DNA from: an uncultured Lachnospiraceae bacterium
GTDB lineage: Bacteria > Bacillota > Clostridia > Lachnospirales > Lachnospiraceae
Length of the DNA stretch: 42,300 nucleotides
Assembly: GCA_945949045.1 (NCBI GenBank)
Contig: CAMFDG010000017.1
Location: 1 to 42,300, forward strand
Reading direction: 5' to 3'
The notes under the pieces are model-generated. The model was not told where the DNA came from. It was given only the letters and a program-made list of their open reading frames with translations, and ran no database searches. Every line of letters starts with the position of its first letter. Position 1 is the first letter of the stretch. Shown one piece after another: positions 26,110 to 34,027 of the stretch. A program made the translations under genes and the position numbers.

Positions 26110-26361
26110 ATGATCTTCATTAAACTGTTGTTAAGATTGAAACTGGCATATAAGAAGGCGATATCCAGAGGGTATCCTCTACTATATTATGAGGACAATG
26201 GTGTCTTGGATGGTACAGATAATGCCATGACAGGGAAGTATGTGCCACAGGGAGTTTATACGATTGTTGAGGTGAAATCCGGTAAGGGTTCTGAGGCTGG
26301 ATGGGGAAGTCTGAAGAGCAGTGCTGGATGGTTAAGCCTGGATTATTGCCAATGTGTGTAA
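26110..26361 (+). pseudogene. Remnant of a cell-wall amidase/endolysin C-terminal domain
   Basis: 83-aa open frame with no ribosome site. Its last 45 residues (GKYVPQGVYTIVEVKSGKGS, then AGWGSLKSSAGWLSLDY) resemble the SH3-like C-terminal domain of N-acetylmuramoyl-alanine amidases and phage-type lysins in clostridia, where GVYTIVE and LKSGAGWISLDY are common. The catalytic domain is absent and the first 25 residues do not look like a real N-terminus. It is probably the tail left from a prophage or element. The match is from memory of the family and the call is tentative. Confidence 0.5.
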
Positions 26362-26382
26362 CTGAATATGGTTTGAGAGGAT

Positions 26383-26423
26383 GCCCGTGGTTGTCTGTTT
26401 TTTAGATAATTACGGGCTTTTTT
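26383..26423 (+). terminator. Possible terminator after the amidase remnant
   Basis: GCCCGT (26383-26388) pairs with ACGGGC (26412-26417) across a long A/T-rich loop, followed by TTTTTT. Confidence 0.45.
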
Positions 26424-26427
26424 GTTT

Positions 26428-26904
26428 TTATCTTTTGTAGTAAGGAGCAACAAGCTTTTTGATTTGATTTATCGTAGAATTTCTTTTTTCAGCATCAGCG
26501 GGTGTGGTTGCAGTGTATGTATAAAGTAAGTCAACAATTGCTTTAATCAAGTCAGGGTCAGAAAGAGATTCATCCGAAAATGAGTGTTGCTCATCAATCA
26601 ATTGGATTGAAAATAGGGTTTTATTATAAATCGAATCAGCAAACACATTGGCATTGTTCTTTAATAATTCTCTTGATAGCGCACTTAGACTACGAGATGC
26701 ATTGGCTAATGGGGTTTTGCAGTGAAGCTTAAGCTGTATTTGATTAGGCTCAATGGCTATTAATTCGATTTTTTTCGAATCGCGAGTATATGTTACGCCT
26801 TGGTTGCAAGATATGATGGAGTTAGTGATAAGCTCAGAAATTTCTAAGTAGTTAATATTGCTATGCTTATTTGCGGGTTTTAGTGAAAAATTATATGAAT
26901 ACAT
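26428..26904 (-). CDS. Protein of unknown function in the AT-rich island
   Basis: 158 aa from the ATG at 26904, which follows AAGGAGG by about 12 bases; an upstream ATG at 26937 has no site. The protein is soluble and mixed alpha/beta, with a Ser-rich middle (NASRSLSALSRELLKNN) and a basic C-terminus (IKKLVAPYYKR). I recognise no family. Its base composition is AT-rich compared with the core genes. It is convergent with the amidase remnant and divergent from the EEP-like gene. Confidence 0.65.
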   Translation of the reverse strand: MYSYNFSLKPANKHSNINYLEISELITNSIISCNQGVTYTRDSKKIELIAIEPNQIQLKLHCKTPLANASRSLSALSRELLKNNANVFADSIYNKTLFSIQLIDEQHSFSDESLSDPDLIKAIVDLLYTYTATTPADAEKRNSTINQIKKLVAPYYKR

Positions 26905-26987
26905 GCTATTTTTCTGCCTCCTTATTATGGATATCATTATATTCTATTGTTTAAGAAAAATCAAGGTAAAAAGATAACTAAAAAAAC

Positions 26988-27016
26988 TTGACAATATAAA
27001 ATGACAGGTGTAGTAT
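26988..27016 (+). promoter_or_regulatory. Promoter of the EEP/HAD operon
   Basis: TTGACA (26988-26993), a 17-base spacer and TAGTAT (27011-27016). It shares TTGACAATATAAA and TAGTATA with the exporter promoter at 4231-4259 at the same spacing. Confidence 0.7.
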
Positions 27017-27111
27017 AGTTTACAGATACCTGCACATCATCTTGCAGGCCACAGGCAAAAAGATAATAAGGTATTAAAGCAATTATAAAAAAGAAAGGAA
27101 GGATAATTGTT

Positions 27112-27867
27112 ATGAGTATGTGGAATCCAACATTAGTTGCAACAAGCCTAAATCTTCGGATCGAGAGAGGTCATGAGGCATCAGATTATAGGTTGTCAGG
27201 AGAAGTGGCAAGATCCCAGCTTCAGTTCGGCCCGGATTTTATATGCAATTACGAGGATATGGAAGGCTGTGCTTCAGACGAGTACGATGGAATGCTGGCA
27301 GCGGGATTTGTTCGTATTGCTGCAACAGACGATCGGCAGGGTAGGGGGGTGTCTTGCTGGGTGAAACGTGGTTACTCTGCGAAGAAGATTTATTCGATGA
27401 CTTCACCTCACTTTATGCATGTAAGGATAGCCAATGATGAAGGTATAGAGATAAATCTACTGATATTACGTATATTGGTTTCAGATTCTGGTATAGCCGA
27501 TTATAAGGATCGATTTGCGCAGTGGAGCAACGCGATGAAATACGTGGATTCACTTACGGATACCAATATTGTATTAGTAGGAGATTGGAATCACGGGGTT
27601 ATTGGCGATATAAAGTCCTATAGTGGAAAATCGCGCCAATACTTTAATTTCCAGATGATAGAACAGTCGCTCTTAGATAGAAACATTCGGATGGTGCCCA
27701 TGACTGGATATAGCTTTAAGGGTTTTATGGCAATTGACCATTTGGCAGTAACATCAACGGTTTCTGCTGAAAACGCTAGATATGAAGATGTGTACGGGAC
27801 TAATGTGTCGGAGATTGGCACTCCAGATCATAGCTTTATTGTTTCTGAACTTAGAATGTGTGGGTGA
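27112..27867 (+). CDS. Endonuclease/exonuclease/phosphatase-fold protein
   Basis: 251 aa without a signal peptide or membrane segment, so cytoplasmic. The EEP-fold landmarks are present: TSLNLR near the start (metal-binding Asn), VLVGDWNHG (GDFN-like catalytic Asp and Asn) at about residues 156-164, IDHLAVTS, and the final PDHSFIVSEL (SDHxPV-like, catalytic His). Members cleave phosphodiesters in DNA, RNA, lipids or nucleotides; the substrate is unknown. The usual Glu of the second motif (QPDIICLQE) appears as FGPDFICNYED, so it may be displaced. It is first in an operon in the AT-rich island. Confidence 0.7.
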   Translation: MSMWNPTLVATSLNLRIERGHEASDYRLSGEVARSQLQFGPDFICNYEDMEGCASDEYDGMLAAGFVRIAATDDRQGRGVSCWVKRGYSAKKIYSMTSPHFMHVRIANDEGIEINLLILRILVSDSGIADYKDRFAQWSNAMKYVDSLTDTNIVLVGDWNHGVIGDIKSYSGKSRQYFNFQMIEQSLLDRNIRMVPMTGYSFKGFMAIDHLAVTSTVSAENARYEDVYGTNVSEIGTPDHSFIVSELRMCG

Positions 27868-28202
27868 TGATTATGCATAATAAAACGATTGCCGTTGATT
27901 TCGATGGAACGCTCTGCTATAGCCGCTGGCCTGGGACAGGAGAACCCAATATAGAGTTAATTGAAGAATTGATTATATGTAGAAAGAAAGGTGACAAGCT
28001 GATCTTGTGGACATGCAGGGAGGGGGAAGCGCTCCAGATTGCTATCGATTGGTGTAAAGAACATGGGCTCTGCTTTGATGCAGTAAATGAAAACTTGCCG
28101 GATGTTATCTCTTTATTTGGAAATGATTCACGTAAGATCAGTTGCGACTTGTATATTGATGATAAATCATGGCTACCGAATCAACGATTAAGTATAGTAT
28201 AA
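27867..28202 (+). CDS. Small HAD-like hydrolase
   Basis: 111 aa. AVDFDGTLC is HAD motif I (nucleophile Asp and acid/base Asp), LILWTCREG is motif II with Thr, and CDLYIDDKSW gives the acidic motif IV. It has no cap domain and is shorter than most HAD enzymes; similar small ones are frequent in phages and gut mobile elements. The start ATG at 27867 overlaps the stop of the EEP-like gene (TGATG), with ATG 27873 as an alternative. A nucleotide or 5'-/3'-phosphatase role is possible but not shown. Confidence 0.75.
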   Translation: MIMHNKTIAVDFDGTLCYSRWPGTGEPNIELIEELIICRKKGDKLILWTCREGEALQIAIDWCKEHGLCFDAVNENLPDVISLFGNDSRKISCDLYIDDKSWLPNQRLSIV

Positions 28203-28217
28203 GGGGAGAATGATCAA

Positions 28218-28769
28218 ATGACAAAGAGAGAGGCTATAAAAAGCTTTGTGGATTATATGAAAAACCACAATATTGCAAACGTTAAGGATAATGATGACGG
28301 ATGCATTAGGTATACCATTAAGTATAGAGCGGACAATGCGCCGGATGGCTATGTGGAGTCTTGTATTTGGTTCTACGAAGGAGATAATGCAGAAGTGCGT
28401 GTATATTATAACGCTACTGGAGCAGAAATCTGTAAACACAGTGACCATAGAGAAAGACTTCTTCAGCTTTTGAACTATATTAATGCTAGAGTATTTCTAA
28501 GCTGTGGAGATGCATACGGCCTGTATGAGCCTCATATGCTATATACTCCAAGAATGTATCTGACGGTTGATGATTGTTATGATTTGACGATAACAACGAT
28601 AGTCAATTACGATTTCTGGGAGGTAGCACCTGTTGAAACCCTTGATTATATGACCTGCTATTGCCCGGAATTATTGGACAAGCTTTCTTATCCGGTGTTC
28701 GGTGTTCTGAAAGGTGAGAACACGGTGGAAGGAGCTATTGAGTATATTGAAAACAATATTCTGAGGTAA
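28218..28769 (+). CDS. Unknown protein, possibly YbjN-like fold
   Basis: 183 aa, soluble, acidic and rich in Tyr and Cys. A helix (REAIKSFVDYMKNHNI) followed by strands (GCIRYTIKYRA, SCIWFYEGDNAEVRVYYN) and a second helix (LLQLLNYINARVFL) with further strands is reminiscent of YbjN-type or immunity-type folds, but I do not recognise the family. It starts after a GGGGAG site, 15 bases after the HAD-like gene, and so belongs to the same operon. Confidence 0.65.
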   Translation: MTKREAIKSFVDYMKNHNIANVKDNDDGCIRYTIKYRADNAPDGYVESCIWFYEGDNAEVRVYYNATGAEICKHSDHRERLLQLLNYINARVFLSCGDAYGLYEPHMLYTPRMYLTVDDCYDLTITTIVNYDFWEVAPVETLDYMTCYCPELLDKLSYPVFGVLKGENTVEGAIEYIENNILR

Positions 28770-28777
28770 TAATTCAT

Positions 28778-29266
28778 ATGAGCTTTAAATTTGAAGATTT
28801 AAATGAAGAGCTATTCAGTAGAGTGATTGCGTTTTCCTATAGTATCGGGTCTGGGCTGGGAGGTCCAGGCGCAATCATTATGCTTACAAATGATGGTAAG
28901 GAATATTTCGTAGGCGAGGCAGGCTTTGAAGGGAACTGGGTTCAACCGGAAAAGACTTTTCATTTTATGGAGAATGCTTTCAATTCAAATAATACTGAAT
29001 GGATTCAGATTAGCAAAAACTATGCATATGAGAGGATATATTTTCGGAAAGAACTACAAAATGGATCCGACAGTTTGATCAAAGAATATTATGAGGACAA
29101 TGTGTTTTGCGATGTATCATTCAAATGGGTGTCTTTGGTATGGCAAATACTTGGCATAGATCCAGATAATATTGAGCATATTGTTTATGACAAAACCAGA
29201 GAAATCGCCGAGAAAGAGAAAGTGACAGAAAAAGGTCAGAGGAACATTTTAAAAAGGTGCTATTAA
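28778..29266 (+). CDS. Unknown protein, probably the intact-frame part of a frameshifted gene
   Basis: 162 aa, starting eight bases after the previous gene. N-terminal strands (RVIAFSYSIGSGLGGPGAII, then YFVGEAGF) and aromatic-rich helices; family not recognised. Its C-terminus (KGQRNILKRCY) looks out of frame: from an A run at 29229-29233 another frame continues with SEEHFKKVLLKPDSFEWRK, so the natural product was probably longer. Last gene of the island operon. Confidence 0.6.
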   Translation: MSFKFEDLNEELFSRVIAFSYSIGSGLGGPGAIIMLTNDGKEYFVGEAGFEGNWVQPEKTFHFMENAFNSNNTEWIQISKNYAYERIYFRKELQNGSDSLIKEYYEDNVFCDVSFKWVSLVWQILGIDPDNIEHIVYDKTREIAEKEKVTEKGQRNILKRCY

Positions 29267-29650
29267 AACCGGATTCATTTGAGTGGCGAAAGCTATATTA
29301 CGACAACTATATTCCAAAGGATGATAACTTAGACGGTTGTTGGCTCCTTCAAGGATATTATCTTCTTCTGTTTAAAAAAGTCGATACGTGTAGAGTTGAT
29401 GGAGATGTTCTAAGCATGGAAATTGGGATGTAGAAAACAAATTTTTTCTCATATGTCCAATTTAGGAAATAAGTCCGATATCGTAGACAAGTGGGATGAA
29501 GAGCAGTTTAAGGTATGGTGCGATTACCATTACTCGGTCTGCCGCGAAGAATCTATTTTAGGAACGAGTAATCATGTAATGATTGTGGGAAAGAAATGGG
29601 AAAGAAAAGGTAAACTCTGCTATAGAAAATCAGGTATTTACCTGGTATAA
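29267..29650 (+). pseudogene. Frameshifted remainder of the gene at 28778
   Basis: Two open stretches fill this gap. The first, open from 29191 in a different frame from the gene at 28778, reads on through SFEWRKLYYDNYIP and LDGCWLLQGYYLLLF to a stop at 29431-29433. The second runs from about 29423 to 29650 in the original frame (DKWDEEQFKVWCDYHYS). Joined, they would give a product of about 290 residues with two compensating shifts. No start or ribosome site supports either as a separate gene. Confidence 0.5.
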
Positions 29651-29686
29651 TAGCTATGAAATAAATGGAGGAGAAATATATCTGCT

Positions 29687-31432
29687 TTGTATAAAGAATC
29701 GGATATCGGTGGCATTCTGCTCACCGCCATAAACGCAAAATACATACACTCGAATCTGGCAGTATATTCCCTTGCGGCTTACGCCGGGATGCAGGGAATT
29801 GAGACTCATCTTGCGGAGTATACCATCAATCAGCCCCTGGAAGCGGTTTTAAGTGACATTTATGACAGAAGACCGGATGTGTTGTGCTTTTCCTGCTATA
29901 TCTGGAATATTGAATATGTAAAGGAGCTGGTCACGGAATTTCATAAGATCAGACCGTTGGTCCCTGTCTGGCTGGGAGGACCGGAGGTCTCTTTTCAGAC
30001 AGAAGAATTTTTGCGGGAAAACCCCGGGGTGACGGGTATTATGATGGGGGAGGGAGAACGCACCTTTACCCGATTGTGCCAATATTATAAGGGGCGGATG
30101 GATGTTTCAAAGCTTAGGAAAATGCCTGGAATTGCCTACAGAGACGGAGAAAACAGCATTCATGTGAATCCGCCGGCAGAACCGTTATCGATGGATGAGC
30201 TGCCCTTTTGCTACAGGAATCTGGAGAAGTTTGAGAATCGGATCATTTATTACGAATCCAGCCGTGGGTGCCCTTTTTCCTGCTCCTACTGTCTTTCGTC
30301 GGTGGACAGGCACCTCAGGATGAGAAGTCTGTCCCTGGTGTATGGGGAACTTCAATTTTTCCTGGATCAAAAGGTGCCGCAGGTGAAATTCGTAGACAGA
30401 ACCTTTAACTGCAGCCACGAGCATGCTCTGGGAATCTGGCGGTATATCAAGGAGCACGATAACGGAGTGACCAATTTTCACTTTGAGGTATCAGCGGATC
30501 TTTTGAATGAGGAGGAGCTTTCGCTGCTGGAAGAAATGCGCCCGGGGCTGGTGCAGTTGGAGATCGGTGTGCAGTCTGCCAACCGGGAGACGATTCAGGA
30601 GATCCGGAGAGCGATGAATCTGGAACGGTTAAAGGAAGTGGTTCGATGTGTGAAACAGGGCGGTAATATACATCAGCATCTGGATCTGATCGCAGGGCTT
30701 CCCTACGAAGACTACGACTCCTTTTGCAGATCCTTTGATGAGATTTACAGGCTCAAGATCCAGCAGCTGCAGCTGGGGTTTCTTAAGGTGCTCAAAGGCT
30801 CACATATGTATGACATGGCGGATGCCTACCGGCTCGTGTATCGGGATAAACCGCCTTATGAAATCCTGCAGAACCGGTGGCTGACCTACGGGGAAATGCA
30901 GCGTATTAAGATGGTAGAGGAAATGCTGGAAATTCACTACAACAGCGGACAGTTCTTACGGACATTGGCAGTTTTGGAGCTGCAATTTACCAGTCCCTTT
31001 GCACTTTATCTGAAGCTTGCAGCTTACTATCGGAAAAAGGGCCTGGATCAGATGAGCCACACACGTCTTGCAAGGGCAGAGATTCTTTATGATTTTGCGG
31101 TGCAGACGGACCCGGATCACCGAAAGCTGTATGGAGAGACCCTGCTGTTCGACCTGTATATCCGGGAAAATATAAAAGCGAGACCGAAGTGGGCACCGGA
31201 TCTTTCGGCATTTCACAGAAAGACCTCAAAGATGCTGCGGGACATGGGTTATGAGAGAAAATACTGTCACTTAGAACCATTTCATTATGCCGTGTCAGAG
31301 ATAAACCCCTGGGAAATGCTTTCTGACTACAAAGAAATTGCATATGAAGAGGAGCCGCGCGGGCTGTTATTTGATTATGAGAAACGAAGCACTTTTAGCA
31401 GAGAGGCGGCATGTACCATTCTTTTGGTATAA
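29687..31432 (+). CDS. B12-binding-domain radical SAM protein (DUF4080 type)
   Basis: 581 aa. An N-terminal cobalamin-binding-like domain (residues about 8-135, with LGGPEVSF and MMGEGERTF) is followed by a radical-SAM domain with the cluster motif CPFSCSYC (195-202) and a C-terminal helical region of the DUF4080 kind. The reaction is unknown; relatives are mostly uncharacterised methylating or tailoring enzymes. The only usable start is a TTG at 29687, 13 bases after GGAGGAG, an unusual choice. It is the first core-style gene after the AT-rich island, so the natural start may have been altered at the junction. A terminator follows. Confidence 0.85.
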   Translation: MYKESDIGGILLTAINAKYIHSNLAVYSLAAYAGMQGIETHLAEYTINQPLEAVLSDIYDRRPDVLCFSCYIWNIEYVKELVTEFHKIRPLVPVWLGGPEVSFQTEEFLRENPGVTGIMMGEGERTFTRLCQYYKGRMDVSKLRKMPGIAYRDGENSIHVNPPAEPLSMDELPFCYRNLEKFENRIIYYESSRGCPFSCSYCLSSVDRHLRMRSLSLVYGELQFFLDQKVPQVKFVDRTFNCSHEHALGIWRYIKEHDNGVTNFHFEVSADLLNEEELSLLEEMRPGLVQLEIGVQSANRETIQEIRRAMNLERLKEVVRCVKQGGNIHQHLDLIAGLPYEDYDSFCRSFDEIYRLKIQQLQLGFLKVLKGSHMYDMADAYRLVYRDKPPYEILQNRWLTYGEMQRIKMVEEMLEIHYNSGQFLRTLAVLELQFTSPFALYLKLAAYYRKKGLDQMSHTRLARAEILYDFAVQTDPDHRKLYGETLLFDLYIRENIKARPKWAPDLSAFHRKTSKMLRDMGYERKYCHLEPFHYAVSEINPWEMLSDYKEIAYEEEPRGLLFDYEKRSTFSREAACTILLV

Positions 31433-31447
31433 TCTTTATAACAAATC

Positions 31448-31492
31448 AAAAAAGTATAATACAATCGTCAGAGGTTGTGTTATACTTTTTTT
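31448..31492 (+). terminator. Terminator after the radical SAM gene
   Basis: A 17-bp stem with one T/G pair (31448-31464 with 31475-31491; AAAAAAGTATAA with TTATACTTTTTT) and a long T run. Confidence 0.88.
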
Positions 31493-31555
31493 ATCCTGTG
31501 CAGAAAATGTATAAGACAACAATTACAGACAACAAATGGCAAGAGGGTGACAAAA

Positions 31556-32410
31556 ATGGCAGATGCCGTTGTAAAGCTGATTAATGCAGAAGAAATCCGA
31601 AAGAATAAAGAAGGCTTTTTTCACGAGCGGGAGCTTTTACACAGCCTTGGCTCTGTCCGCTACTGTAAGGCAGAGGTGTTCCGGGAGTGTATTCTGGGGA
31701 CATTACGGATTCCCCAGAAGAAGGAGGAGCGTATTCCCCAGCTCTCCTTCGGTTTTTATATGACAGAGGATAAGCTTTATTTTATCGAAGATTCCGGGGA
31801 ACTGAAGCACTGGCTGGAGAAGCAGAAGGAACGTTTCGAAAACGAGACCAGCCCGGATCAGATTCTTCTGAAGGTGATGGAACTTATGGTGGAAAATGAT
31901 ATTCTCTATCTTTCTCACTTTGAGAAGGAGATGGAGCAGATGGAGGAGGAATTGCTGGCCGGAAGGGAGCATGATTTCTTTGCGCTGTTGACCAGACACA
32001 GGCAGAAGCTTTCCGAGCTCAACGCTTATTATGCGCAGCTGGTTTCCATCGGGGATGCAGTCTGTTCCCATGAGAGTATGGAGATGGTGACTGGTGGCGA
32101 TTCCTGGGAGCGCTTTACCAACCGGATTGAGCGGCTGCAGAACCACGTTCATTTGCTGCAGGACAACGTGCTTCAGCTTCGGGAACTGTATCAGTCTATG
32201 CAGGATGCCAAACAAAATAAAATCATGTGTATCCTGACAGTGGTTACCACATTGTTTCTGCCATTAACCCTGCTGACCGGATGGTATGGCATGAATTTTT
32301 CCTACATGCCGGAGCTGCAGTGGAAGTACAGTTATTTTGTCGTGATCGCGATTGCGGTAATCACTGTGATTATCGAGATTATTTACTTCAAAAAGAAAAA
32401 ATTCTTTTAA
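31556..32410 (+). CDS. corA: CorA-family magnesium/divalent cation transporter
   Basis: 284 aa from ATG 31556 (GAGGGTG at eight bases; the frame upstream runs back through the terminator). A long cytoplasmic N-terminal domain with helices (FEKEMEQMEEELLAG) ends in two transmembrane segments: the first (about 225-247) ends in the CorA signature YGMN, followed by the short loop FSYMPELQW and the second segment, then a basic tail (FKKKKFF). CorA forms pentamers that carry Mg2+ or Co2+/Ni2+. It is 15 bases from the AAA+ gene and probably co-transcribed with it. The protein is shorter than E. coli CorA but normal for clostridia. Confidence 0.92.
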   Translation: MADAVVKLINAEEIRKNKEGFFHERELLHSLGSVRYCKAEVFRECILGTLRIPQKKEERIPQLSFGFYMTEDKLYFIEDSGELKHWLEKQKERFENETSPDQILLKVMELMVENDILYLSHFEKEMEQMEEELLAGREHDFFALLTRHRQKLSELNAYYAQLVSIGDAVCSHESMEMVTGGDSWERFTNRIERLQNHVHLLQDNVLQLRELYQSMQDAKQNKIMCILTVVTTLFLPLTLLTGWYGMNFSYMPELQWKYSYFVVIAIAVITVIIEIIYFKKKKFF

Positions 32411-32425
32411 AACAGGGAGGATCGT

Positions 32426-33913
32426 ATGCCAGTATTTGATTTTAACAAGGAACCTGAAAAACCGGAACAGAATGTTTGTACCTATCAGACGTTTCACTCA
32501 CATCCTCACGAGATTTCAAAGGATGAACCCATCCTTTATCTCGACGCCGTGGAAGGGGGCTGGAAGCATCACACAGATGGTTTGTTCACGAACCCGGTTA
32601 AGAGGACCGCTTTTGAGTTTGAGGCGGAGTCCGGAAAACATAGCGCAGATATTCTGTTTATTGATGAACGGTTTGTCAGTCTCTTAAAATGGCTGGGGGA
32701 AAATCATATCAATGTAAGGTTATCCGGAACCGTTAATTCGGACGGCTGTTATGCGGTTTACAAGATCCGGGAGATCGCGTCGGGGGGCGGGGTGAAGCTG
32801 TCGGCGGAGGACGGATTTTTGCAGTTTATGATTGACCGCCTTCTGGCCAGTGATACTCCGGCGGAGGAACTGCCGGATGAGGATGAGGAGGAGACCGGTG
32901 ACAGCATGAAGCTTACCAGTATCCAAAGCATTACGGATTTTATTACCTGTGCCGGAAGAACATTGCCGGATAATATCCGTCTGTGGGCAAGACGTAACCT
33001 TGCGGTGGCCCGTTCCCATGAGGTGTCGGCGGAGGAGAGGAGGCATGCCCAGCGCGCCCTGTCCATCATGATGAATATCCGGTGGAAAAGCAATTATTTT
33101 GAGGCCATCGACCCCGATGAGGCGAGAAAAATCCTTGACGAAGAGCTCTACGGTATGGAGACCGTGAAACAGAGAATTATTGAGACAATCATACAGATCA
33201 ATCGGACGCATACACTCCCGGCCTACGGACTTCTTCTGATCGGACCCGCGGGAACCGGAAAGTCCCAGATTGCCTATGCCGTTGCCCGGATTCTGAAACT
33301 TCCCTGGACAACTCTGGACATGAGTTCCATCAATGACCCGGAGCAGCTTACCGGAAGCTCGAGAATCTATGCCAACGCCAAGCCTGGAATTATCATGGAT
33401 GCCTTCTCCATGGCAGGGGAGTCCAATCTGGTTTTTATCATTAACGAGCTGGACAAGGCGGCCTCCGGAAAAGGCAACGGAAATCCGGCGGATGTGCTGC
33501 TGACATTGTTAGACAATCTCGGATTTACTGATAACTATATTGAGTGTATGATTCCCACAGTGGGGGTTTATCCAATTGCCACTGCCAATGAGAAGGATAA
33601 GATCAGCGCACCGCTCATGTCCAGATTTGCAGTTATCGAGATTCCTGACTATACGCCGGAGGAAAAAAAGGTTATTTTTTCCCGGTACGCGCTTCCCAAG
33701 GTGCTGAAACGTATTGGAATGAAAGAGGGAGAGTGTATTCTCACGGAGGATGGACTGGATGAGGTGGTTGAGCTCCACAGGAACACCAGCGGCATCCGTG
33801 ACCTGGAGCAGGCGGCAGAGCATCTGGCAGCGAATGCATTGTATCAGATTGAGGTAGACCATCTCAGCGAGGTTGTTTTTGACGCTGACATGGTGAGAAA
33901 ACTGCTTTCATAA
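32426..33913 (+). CDS. Lon-like AAA+ ATPase without a protease domain
   Basis: 495 aa. Residues about 235-465 follow the Lon AAA+ module closely: LDEELYGMETVKQRIIE, Walker A GPAGTGKS (273-280), LTGSSRIYANAKPG, GNPADVLLTLLDNLGF, sensor 1 ATAN (385-388), Arg400 and TSGIRDLEQ. The Lon serine protease domain is missing; the protein ends right after the AAA+ lid. Walker B reads VFIINELDK, so the Mg-binding Asp is Asn340 while Glu341 stays. The N-terminal 230 residues are unique to it, with an acidic stretch (PDEDEEETGDS, about 150-160). It may be an unfoldase, a remodelling factor or a nucleotide-binding regulator. Co-transcribed with corA (GGGAGG before the start). Confidence 0.85.
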   Translation: MPVFDFNKEPEKPEQNVCTYQTFHSHPHEISKDEPILYLDAVEGGWKHHTDGLFTNPVKRTAFEFEAESGKHSADILFIDERFVSLLKWLGENHINVRLSGTVNSDGCYAVYKIREIASGGGVKLSAEDGFLQFMIDRLLASDTPAEELPDEDEEETGDSMKLTSIQSITDFITCAGRTLPDNIRLWARRNLAVARSHEVSAEERRHAQRALSIMMNIRWKSNYFEAIDPDEARKILDEELYGMETVKQRIIETIIQINRTHTLPAYGLLLIGPAGTGKSQIAYAVARILKLPWTTLDMSSINDPEQLTGSSRIYANAKPGIIMDAFSMAGESNLVFIINELDKAASGKGNGNPADVLLTLLDNLGFTDNYIECMIPTVGVYPIATANEKDKISAPLMSRFAVIEIPDYTPEEKKVIFSRYALPKVLKRIGMKEGECILTEDGLDEVVELHRNTSGIRDLEQAAEHLAANALYQIEVDHLSEVVFDADMVRKLLS

Positions 33914-33924
33914 TGAGAAAACAA

Positions 33925-33953
33925 TTTACATATTTTTTCGTTTGGTGTAAAAT
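33925..33953 (+). promoter_or_regulatory. Promoter of the GGDEF gene
   Basis: TTTACA (33925-33930), a 17-base spacer and TAAAAT (33948-33953); AAGGAG precedes the start codon at 34028. Confidence 0.65.
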
Positions 33954-34027
33954 TAATGTAGGTTTCATGTATTTTATGGGGGAACGTGTGAGATCAGAGA
34001 TTAGGACGGAAAGATAAGGAGCTGTAT

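Noticed and set aside
31433-31555. Mg2+-sensing riboswitch before corA
   Set aside because: The gap is mostly the preceding terminator and only about 60 bases remain, too short for an M-box.
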